A program made the translations under genes and the position numbers. This document shows positions 54,653 through 64,000 of a stretch of DNA of 64,000 nucleotides, piece by piece (position 1 is the stretch's first letter; each line of letters opens with the position of its first letter). The DNA comes from Apostichopus japonicus (lineage: Eukaryota > Echinodermata > Holothuroidea > Aspidochirotida > Stichopodidae): NCBI RefSeq assembly GCF_037975245.1, contig NC_092562.1:30878554-30942553 (forward strand). The letters run 5' to 3'. Under the pieces are notes generated by a model, which made no database searches, was not told where the DNA came from, and worked only from the letters and a program-made list of their open reading frames with translations.

Positions 54653-56358
54653 CTGAGAAGAAATTAAGACTGTTAGGTAGTGATACCAGCACACAGTTTG
54701 TTGTAGTTACAAATTTTTGTAACTATTATTTTGCTGCAATTATTGCCATGTACATTGGTAAATCTGTCTTCAATTTCAAATATGTGTTTCTTCAATTTTT
54801 GATTATTTTAGTTTAAGTACTTGCTTAATGATCAGGCAACAAAAATTGAAACAGGTATGCAGATGAACTTGTGTGGGTACTTGCCTCTGTGTGTGCATCA
54901 AGAAAAAGTTTCACAAATTCATTCTAAAGATTAAGATCAATAAAGTTTAACAGTTGGTAGGTGTATGCCCTGAATCGGTTGTTAGACCTCACACACTCAA
55001 AAGTCAACATTTAAACTACCAAACAGAAATGCACAAAATGCATTCAGGTTGCAATAACATAACAAGTTTTTAAGAATCTGATATAATGAGGATAAATTCC
55101 TTCTTCAGATATGCTTACACAATTTCATAGTGATCTTGTGATATGTTTTATTTACATGAGATGCAAGCACATTTCCATTCTAGAGATACCATGTTTGCAA
55201 GGTTTTCAGATTAGACCTTTGCTGACCTCACATGACCATTGAACTCCACAATAAACAGCAAGCTATTTTTTTTCAATATATGGAATGCATGTATTGTTTG
55301 ATACCCTTCCAAGGATCAATTTCTGTAATATACATTGTTTCAAACGAGGCATGAGGCACACAGAAACAAAAACAATCCATATACAATTTAGACTGAAACC
55401 ATAAATATGTGTGTGGTCCTACCAATATCAATAGTGATTAAAAACCCTCAAACCCATGTACAGAATAATACTCAAAGTTTATATCATATTAATCAATGTA
55501 AACTGTCAATGGTCACAAAGGAGCTCGTCAAAGGCTAAACTTGACCAAATTTGTAGAAAGAAAAGGTGCATTGTGAACTTCTCCTCAACTGCAAGGTTGA
55601 CAGAATTCATACTTGCAGATGTATGCATGCAAGTGGTTGCCTCAATGTGTGATGATGTCATAGTGTGAATTATAAGAAGTCAAAGGTCACTGGAACTGAA
55701 AAGCATTATGGTCGGATCATGTCAAAATAACTAAAGAACCTACAGTAAACCATTACAAGATCTCATGGCAACAAAGAACTCTTCCCTTCCTTTCCGCCTC
55801 CCACCCCACCCCTCACCAGGCAGACAATATCCACAATTTGAGCACTAATGGACAGTAGCTTACTGAACTGACAGGCATCAATGGAGTTATATTGCAGTTT
55901 TAGCAAACAAGGATAGCATACAGTATGTATGGCGTATAATAACTAATGCATGCCTATATATGGACATATCTTGTAGAACAATCATATATATTTCATTTCA
56001 TCATCAAATCTGATGACACGTTTGAATAACAATAGATTGGAGGATTATTTAAGCCTTCACAGCGGTATTTAATTAGCTTTCCTCAGTGATGTAAAGCATA
56101 GTCAATAACTTCCATGACATATCTACAAGGCTATACTGTGAGTGATATTCGTGTATCAAGTATATCCTTCTCTACATGAAGGTGGTAGCTTTCCCTTGCA
56201 TGATGGTTTATGTAAAGATGGGTGATGAGTCTTATAGACTTTTTCAAAAAGTTTATCCGCACTGTGTCTATAGCAAGGTATGGATGTAATATCTTGTCCT
56301 ATTGTATGGTCCAGTCCCTCCTACTAAATTGTTTCACTTCACATATACCTTCACATAC

Positions 56359-56700
56359 CATTTTCATTTGTTACTAAGACCCTCCATGCAACAGCTGGGC
56401 TTTCATCTTCTGTTACAGTGATGGTGTAGATACCAGTCCTTGCAGCTGTCTCCATGGTAGTAGGTAGGGTAAGAGTAGCAGGTTCACTGTTGATGTTTGT
56501 CATTGCTTCATCTGGTACTCTAGGACTATTGAGGGTAAACATATAACCTGGAGAATCTGCCCCACCTGGAAGAAGCACTGCTTTATCAAATGTTACATTG
56601 GCTGTTTGGGAACCACCTGTGTATACTTCAATGGTAGTTGGATTTGTTGTGGTTGCTACAGGACTCCTTACAACAGCAACATACTGAGGATTAGACTCAT
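56359..56700 (-). CDS. Tie-like receptor exon: Ig-A (copy 2)
   Basis: 114-codon phase 1-1 cysteine-free Ig-like exon, same protein as copies 0 and 1. Confidence 0.78.
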
Positions 56701-57359
56701 CTGGTAACAGGAAATAACATGTCACATGCTTAACAGTTTCACAAAGACTGCAGGAGACTCTGAGCAAACAAGCTTCAATGAATTAGAGATGAATAATGAT
56801 AATTATGACTAGAATTATCAAATATTGTGGAGAAATAAAACCATATATAACCATCCATATGACACCATAACTTGTGACTATCGAATAAATATCATTTGAA
56901 TCACAAAAACTGCAACTGTGGAATCATAGCTATCACTTTCCAAGTTGAGGATATAGTCTAGCTTGGTAATACTAACTAACTAATATGGCCATTGCATAGC
57001 CAAAACAATAAAAACTATTAACACTGTATGATAAACACACACATGCTGATATCTGTCAAGGCAGCATGTCTTTTGTGTTTTGACCAGTTCCCCAGCTAAG
57101 ATCACATCATTGATATTCTGAGAAATATTCACAGGAATAAACCTTTGGCAAAAAATGAGCAATGATAGTTTTGTTGATCAACAATCAATTGAGTCAATAC
57201 ACAGGCTTGTGTAGTGAAACCCTTATTGTTTCATTAAGATTGCACCTACTAGAAGTTAGATTTTCCCCTCCCTGTGATAGATTCCCCCTACAAATTCTTG
57301 GTGCTCATTGAGTTCGATAGCCTGTCATTTCATTGCAGGATGTTGGCATGACAAAACCT

Positions 57360-57605
57360 TTATTCTTGGAATGACATTGCTTTGTTCTCCATGTGAACCA
57401 AGAAGAGTACAAAGAATACAAGGGCTAAGCTTTTCCCAGAAGATGGAGATCTTCTGGAAATAGGTGACCATTGTGTGCACCTCTTGTTTATGAGCTCATT
57501 TCCTGTGACTACCATCACTAAGTTGTTTACACCTGGTGTTTTAGTTGTTGTTAAGTATGATGTTACTGTGTCCCCCATAACAGTAAGCTGATCATCTGTA
57601 TCCAC
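57360..57605 (-). other. Unassigned minus-strand open frame (copy 2)
   Basis: Same frame as 47059-47304, unchanged. Confidence 0.25.
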
Positions 57606-58191
57606 TATATTTGAGCTGGGCAGGGAGTTGTGTTATCTTAGGATACTCTTGCCCTTGGCTCTATAAGAAGGCCAGTTTACCAGTGATCTGTGCCGCACAC
57701 TAGATAGTCTTAGTCACTCGTAATTGGTACAGACTCCATCTGACCAGACTGTTAAACCCAGGGAATGCTTAGGGCGTACAGCCTGACAAAAGTGTTAGTT
57801 GTCATGGCAACCTGTGATCTAAGTAAGTAGTTGTGCATGGGTTGAAGTAGTCAGTGTGCACATGCTAGCAGAGGAATTTCCCTGTTAATGTACTATTGTA
57901 GATTTGGCACGTACATATTAAAGTTGATGTTTACACTTGTTGTTATTAAGCCCCATTGTTATTGATTATATTGAATATTTAAGTTCCCTTACATAAAAGT
58001 TGGTATGCACACTGTGCGTTATTTGCGCACATATTGTACGTAAGGCTAAATACACATAAAAAATCTTTGGGCGTAAACGCTTCTTTCGCCCAAAATATGC
58101 ACAACTTACGCTCTTCAGATACTGTGTGCGTAAAAATCAAGTGCATCTTCAGTTACATCATCATCAAAATAGGGATTTGCAATATGTAAAT

Positions 58192-58682
58192 GAGCTAAAT
58201 CGATGATAAGTCAATTTAAATCAGTAGAAGTCAACTTAAGCTGCTAGAAACTGTTAAAAGTTGAAGGAAATTGACTTCTACCAATTTAATTTGACATATC
58301 ATCCATTTAAACTGGTAGATGTCGATTTAAATTCACATATACCGATTTGTTTTACGTATCATCCATTTCAATAAGTATATGTCAATTCAATTCAGTATAT
58401 GATGATTTTGAACTGGTAAAAATCGAATTAAATTGGTATAACGTTGATTTAAAATGACAAACACCAATGTAATTTGACATATCATCAATTTAATCTCGTA
58501 GTTGTCGACTTAAATCAATATGTCGATTTAAACTGCAGGTTATAAAGAAAATTTAAATCGACATCTACCAGTTTTAATCGATGTCAATTTTAATCGATAA
58601 GAGTCAATTTAAGCTGCTATAAATTGGTATAAGTCGAAGAAAATTGGTATATGTCATTTTAAAATCGGTATGTTTCGATTTG
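58192..58682. repeat. AT-rich short-motif array (copy 2)
   Basis: Same array as 37590-38080, apparently unchanged. Confidence 0.65.
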
Positions 58683-59595
58683 AGACTGATGCCCAGCCAG
58701 AGTGAGCAGATGTGTATTGGGGACTTTTCATTATGTCATGAAGTGCATATTTCGGACTTGTCTTGGAATTTCATACTAACTAAACAGGAACCAGTGCTTC
58801 CCACCAATGGAGAACAAGGTCATTTGTCATTGCTGTCCTTTGTCAAGCGACAAATTTAAACAAGTTTTGTTTCCCTAAAATATGCCCCTACCCATCTCTC
58901 TTCCTCTATACAGTAATTGTCTTTAGAAACAACATAACAAACTATGCATAACCAAGACTGGACTGGATAAACGTTAGAGGTGAACAATGTATGAATGTTT
59001 TATGTACATATTTAGCTTTAACGGTGAACAATGTATCTATGTTTTATGTACATATTTGACTTGAAATGTATATTCACTTGAAGTGTGTATTAGCCAGCAG
59101 GTTGTGCATATTGGCTGTATCATGTTGTATTGTTTCATATTTTTACGCATAGAATGCTAATACAGCAGTTTCACACGAGTGGTGCCTCCATGTGCGTTTA
59201 ATGTACATATTTATGTGCGTATTTATTGCAATACGCATCTCCTTTGGGCATTTTTTAACCTAAAGTGAGTATTCATACTGTTTGAAGTGCATTTTATTCA
59301 ACAGGTTGCGCATATTGATGGCATTTTCATGTGCGATTTGTAAAAATGCACGCGTAGTGAAGTGAATAAACAGAAGTATACTTTTGTGTACGGAAATTAG
59401 GCCACTCACCTGACATCCCGCAACCATCTAGGATGATGCAGACATCACCAGTAAAAATTATTCATTAATTTGCATGAAAAAAATTAATGTCCGTTGAATA
59501 AATATTGCTATTATCCATCAATATAGATAAATCCATGCTCCAATAACTGTTCAGTTACCAGCATATAGCAGTAATGACATAATGAAAATACATAC

Positions 59596-59730
59596 ATTGA
59601 CAGTTTGTTCCTCTCCAGCCATCCTTGCATTGGTTGTTTCCACACACACCTGTGTCTAAAGCACAGAGAGCGTTATCTGCACAATGACACTCCTGTTTAC
59701 AGTTAGCGCCAAACGTCCCTGTTTCACACT
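59596..59730 (-). CDS. Tie-like receptor exon: EGF-3 (copy 2)
   Basis: 45-codon phase 1-1 EGF exon identical to the other two copies. Confidence 0.85.
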
Positions 59731-60667
59731 CTGGAAAGAATTGAAGAAGGTAAAATGTAAGTCATGACATTGCTGATGAAGTACTGAAACATGGTTGTGA
59801 TATCAGAAAACTAAAGAGCACACATTACAGATATGATCTTCACTGCTTAAATAATCGTTCTGAGAGACCTGTAATGTGCAAAGTGATAGAATGTATACCA
59901 TCAATGAAAGTCAACAAACTCCTACAAGGTACAGTACCTAGTCATAAAAGTGACATTTCTTCCAATTTTACAGAATGGATAATTGGATGATCTCCCTTAT
60001 TTCAAATATCAGGAAGCTGTCTCTACCAAAAACAGAAGCCACAAATGGAGTCTATTGAATGATGACACCACTAACACCATTGAAACTATTGTCAGCATTG
60101 AAAGATAAACGGGTATAGCTCCTTGCCGTTTTACGACTCGTTAAAAATTCAGATAAAAGAGAATGATAAAAATACAATGTTATCACTTAACAATATGAAT
60201 GTAATATCTTCCTTTTGGGAAGCTTCTTCAAATAAAATATTAAAGAGCAAATTCACCGTCAGAACCAAAATTTCAGTATATTTATTACCATGTTTCAACA
60301 ACAAAGATACCAAATCAGAAAAAAAAATTACAGTGTATAAATTAAGTAATATGACATGTATGTTCATATCAACACATATAGCTTACCACATAACCTAACT
60401 TGATGTTCATATGCCAAAAGTGTTGTTAACAACAGTTTTTGGACAGCTCACACACGTTTCACTAATATGATTAACATTAATATTTCCAAATCGAAACATA
60501 CATCAGGAAAATAATTAAACATGATACAAAGAAAGGAAGACCTCATCGATATAGAGTCTGTATCTACAGCCTATCATTTACTCTAAGCAATTGTATTGGT
60601 GACTATATTCGAATCGACTCAACAATCTGTTTGTCATAACTTCTTACAAACAAAGTAGTATTGATAC

Positions 60668-60823
60668 CTTCTGTACAGTTTAGTCCTTTATAGCCAGCAG
60701 GACAGAAACAGCCAAGAGGATCAGGATAACAGATGATTGCACCCTGACATCCATCAGCATGGTCATCACCAGAATCATCACATTTATACTCAGCATTCTG
60801 ACCAAAGACATTCCTTCCATGAA
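60668..60823 (-). CDS. Tie-like receptor exon: EGF-2-like module (copy 2)
   Basis: 52-codon phase 1-1 exon identical to the other two copies, with the same six-cysteine pattern. Confidence 0.85.
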
Positions 60824-60856
60824 CTGTTGATGAAAATATGTTTGTATTTATGTTAT

Positions 60857-61092
60857 TTAGATCCTCCTGCAAGCAGGAACTTGTGAAGAAGCCATCATTG
60901 CATGGCTTATCAAAGCCTCAAGCTGACCGAAGTCAGTCTCTTAGAGTTATATTTAACGTCCATGATTATGAATTGTCAATTGTCAACAACTCTGCGACTG
61001 GACGACAAACATTCATCTTGGAGTGACTCGAACTCGGGAACTTATGATTGAAAGGCACCGGCGTTAACCCACTGAGACACTCCACTCGCCTT
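60857..61092 (-). mobile_element. tRNA-derived SINE (copy 2)
   Basis: Same insertion as 40255-40490, third occurrence. Confidence 0.65.
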
Positions 61093-61292
61093 TGTAATAT
61101 GGTAAATATACCCTGCAGCTTGGTAGAGATGGTGATATCGTTGCCCCTGGGGATAATTACTTGGTAGGCTATTTCTGAAGCAGGCTTTATAGTCCAAGAA
61201 GCTCCACTCAAATATATGATTAAAACATTCTATTGATTAGGAGATGATTTATTCTCTCCCTGATACAATTATAAGTTCAACTAAAGCAAATA
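61093..61292. repeat. Inverted-repeat arm A, at the copy 2/3 border
   Basis: Third occurrence of the arm described at 40491-40690, adjacent to the SINE at 60857-61092. Confidence 0.55.
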
Positions 61293-62570
61293 GGTATATA
61301 TTATATGGCGGTAATATTGATAGTGAGCACTGGTGGTGGGAAGCCAACCCAAGTTAGCAAGACAAGATGTGCGAGAGCACTGAGGTCTTTAACGTTTTAC
61401 TCCCAAGCTATTATGGAAGCCAATGAGCAGAATACCTCACCAGTTAAATGAGTAAGATAAGAATTTTTCACCAGTTGAGCATAGTGCAGTGTTATATTGG
61501 TTTAGTTTTTCTGTGTCACCACGAGTTGTATTTGAACACTGTCAAAAATTATTAACTTAGTGTGAAAGAGATGTACTGTGTTCATTATACAGTTCGGTTT
61601 GTATTCAGAGTTGTCACGAACACTAGTATTGCTTGTTTGGTTATTGTATTTTCTTCTATGTATTTCACATTATTTTTGTGTAAGAGTGATTATCTGTAAT
61701 ATTACTGAATTGGCTGAGACTGTTGCCCCTGGTGTGTAAGAAGGTTTGAATTTCATTTTGAAGAATTTCATGTTAGCCATTTATTCCATCTGGCATCACG
61801 ATTCCTTGCAACATATTTTCATGTGTCCAAATTTGACCAAAGAGATTGTTTATTGTGTTTTGTCTGTTGACCTCCGGAATGGCTATCATTTTCTCCTGCA
61901 AACCTTGTCTGGCAGAGACGAAGGTACTTAAATCTGTAATATCTCTCGCTATCTGCGGTTTGCTTCACTAATAAGCAGTAAAGTTAGAATTGATGTTGAC
62001 AAGATTTCTGACAACAAAAACCAGATCGGTGACACAATCTGGCCAGAGACATGTTACCATCAACAGCTGATAAGATTGAGGTTAATTCAAAATTAATACT
62101 TAAAATACAAGTGAATGTCTCTTAATGTTGATATTATTTCCTGAATCCAGCTGAAGATCAAACTTGAATTTAATAGTACAATTAATCTTAGTAAACCATA
62201 ACAAACATTGAGAGCATCTAGTTACATGTTTATTGAGTGACTGATTATGGTATCATCCCTAACATTTCTTTACTACAAGAGTTGAAAGTGAAGATCACAT
62301 TATTAAACAGTGTTGATTCAGCAATTCTTTGCTAAGTACTGCTTGAGGGTAAAGGTACTTACAGTAACAAGAAAATCATGCATTGTTAATTGTTAAGACA
62401 ATTAATTAATAAACTTACTATTTTCACAATTGTTTCCACTGAATCCAGGAGGACAAAGACACAGACCAGTTAAATCTGAGCAAACTCCTCCGTTGATACA
62501 AGGTTCACATGTATTAGTACAGTCAGGTGGACTCCACATGTTCTCTGGACATTCTAAAATGTAAAGGAAT
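61231..62570. repeat. Copy 3 of the tandem unit, partial and diverged to the right
   Basis: Matches copies 1 and 2 almost perfectly to about 62049. It then differs repeatedly, for example at 62052-62060 and 62295-62310, with weaker resemblance continuing to about 63230. It contains one recognisable exon (EGF-1, 62419-62553). The change of identity near 62049 marks a likely edge of the recent duplication or a conversion tract. Confidence 0.8.
62419..62553 (-). CDS. Tie-like receptor exon: EGF-1 (copy 3)
   Basis: 45-codon phase 1-1 EGF exon and the most upstream recognisable exon of the array on the minus strand. The coding bases read identical to copies 0-2 although the introns on both sides have substitutions and indels (acceptor context TTTTAG instead of TTTAAG). 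Ig-B and Ig-A exons of this copy would lie upstream; none was recognised up to 64000. Confidence 0.82.
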
Positions 62571-64000
62571 ATATTATAACATTGATGAATCAGTTTGCAT
62601 TTTGTTCTTTCTTGTTTTCATACATTTTGTTCTTCATAAAGTATTGGAAATACAAAGGTTCTACAGTACAAATCTTTAACATACAACTTGGTATCCTTGA
62701 TGTATTTCAAAGTTTTTGCTAATCAAATCTATTTAAACATACAACATGCTATCCTTGATGTAAGGTGAAGCCTGTAGGCAAACTGTCTAAGCTTAGTGCC
62801 ACCATGGTATGGCGTGAAGCATTCAATAAAAGTTTGGCCAAAAATGCCTCCAAGATCGCTGGAAATGGCACTTCCCAGGCCTTGTAAGTTGCATCTAAGC
62901 ATTTTCTATTTGAAATTACTAGCCATATTATACCTTATCTACTTGTTATGGGGTACCTGTAACTGTATGCCAAAAAGACATTCGTCTTGTCTTTCATCAT
63001 GCTATGAGCAAGGCATATACCACAAACACATACATGCACATACACACCATTTAGATTGCATAGCTAACCATTGTTATTTGTACCAAAAAGTCAGTGCATG
63101 AAATATGAACACTTAAAGAATGTTATCAGTCATGAAAATTTCAGTAAATTCAACAGCCAGTCTTAACTGATTGCACAGATATATTTGTGTATGTCAGTAT
63201 CTCATCCCACACTACATTTGTACACATTGCGATCTTCCCTGCCTAAAGTAAATACCATCCTATAGACTCCACTGTTTTGGGCCAAAAACAGTCAAGATTG
63301 AATATCTACCCTGCAGTTAGAATGCTAGCCATACTGAATGCTAATCTGCACAAATTCATGATTAAACACAAAGTGTACTATCTCAGTGGTCAAGCCAAAT
63401 TTATTTTTACACAGGAAAGTAGAAGACACTTGTGTTTACAATCGGATGATGAATCCTAGGCCTTGTTCACACTTAAGAACGCACTCGCCTCAAGTCCGCA
63501 GGAACGATTATAATTCCCTTAGTGTGAACGCTCGTGTACTCTTACTTCAAACCCCCGCGTGCACTCTTAAGAATACTCCTCCTTTCAGGGTTTCTTCAAT
63601 CCCTCTTGCGTTCTTAATAATTGTAATGTGAACAGTCGCGGACTTATGGTGAACCAAGATCTTCCGATTAATTTATAATATCCGCTCTATCCATTTGCAA
63701 TTTGGCGGGTAAATTTTTGAACGTGCAATTGGCCTTCCACACCAATCTGTCTTAGTGTACAGACCAGTGAAGCATACCTATGTTGTGCTTGTTTGTTCAA
63801 GTATCAGTGTATCACCTTTCTTAACCAAAGCACTGCCTAACGACTCCAAACTCACAGGTTTTTGAAGAGGCCAAATTGGTAATTTTAGAATCGGTTGAAA
63901 CGGCAATTACTAAAGGCTAAAACTATAACGTAGGGCCTATCCTATAATGAAGTTAAACTAACCTATGCATAGACCTTACTAGGTCTTTAGACCTAACATT
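62571..64000. other. Diverged flank of the array, no gene recognised
   Basis: Positions 62980-63230 still resemble 2200-2430 of copy 0, so this is an older paralogous intron. Positions 62790-62880 and 63450-63660 look like pieces of dispersed repeats; the latter has repeated TTCACAC/GTGTGAAC words in both orientations. Open frames at 62796-63101 and 63386-63631 have no domain support. Confidence 0.4.
62650..62762. repeat. Minisatellite remnant, about two units (copy 3)
   Basis: Two recognisable units (acatacaac...ggtatccttgatgta, then acatacaacatgctatcctt) next to diverged sequence. It shows the short end of the length range of this intronic array. Confidence 0.6.

Larger units (their letters stand above)
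50930..61230. repeat. Copy 2 of the 10,301-bp tandem unit
   Basis: Same length and order as copy 1 and nearly identical base for base. Either the duplication is very recent, or the copies are homogenised by conversion, or the assembly has duplicated one unit. The few single-base differences argue mildly for real copies. Confidence 0.88.

Overview
The window looks like a contig from a multicellular animal, most likely a marine deuterostome and probably an echinoderm (sea cucumber or sea urchin grade). This is an inference. It rests on small phase-1 exons with GT/AG borders separated by kilobase introns, a Tie-type receptor ectodomain, Ty3/gypsy elements of Mag/SURL-like character, a fold-back element resembling sea-urchin TU elements, and frequent 'taggcct' words. 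Nothing prokaryotic was seen.

The backbone is a tandem array with a period of 10,301 bp. Window position 1 corresponds to 40629, 50930 and 61231. Each unit carries, on the minus strand, five exons that encode the N-terminal ligand-binding half of a Tie (angiopoietin-receptor-like) protein: Ig-A (342 bp), Ig-B (261 bp), EGF-1 (135 bp), an EGF-2-like module (156 bp) and EGF-3 (135 bp). All five are phase 1-1, so a unit adds 343 codons in frame. No signal-peptide, transmembrane, FN3 or kinase exon is seen in a unit. I read the array as an intragenic polymerisation of the receptor's binding module, or as a cluster of ectodomain-only paralogues.

Copy 0 (1-40628) is swollen by about 30 kb of insertions, nearly all in one intron between its Ig-A exon (5149-5490) and the next EGF-3 exon upstream in transcription (38994-39128). 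They are: a 19.3-kb DNA transposon with terminal inverted repeats (7602-26936), itself hosting a minus-strand gypsy element (8237-13406), a fold-back element (14077-15490) and a defective gypsy element (15910-23888); a second, open-reading-frame-intact gypsy element of the same family (27304-35353); and a 1.6-kb solo LTR (35750-37340). A 176-bp solo LTR sits at 3445-3620, between the Ig-B and Ig-A exons. Copies 1 (40629-50929) and 2 (50930-61230) lack these insertions, so they preserve the empty target sites. Copy 3 (from 61231) matches until about 62049 and then becomes a diverged paralogue running off the window.

The two plus-strand gypsy elements share a gag/pol layout joined by what looks like a textbook -1 frameshift signal: a TTTAAAC heptamer against the gag stop codon, an 8-nt spacer, then a stem-loop. 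One copy is open throughout and the other has a 25-bp deletion in reverse transcriptase. Introns also hold a minisatellite with about 57-bp units that differs in length between array copies, an AT-rich short-motif array, a tRNA-derived SINE beside a splice acceptor, and an old inverted-repeat pair.
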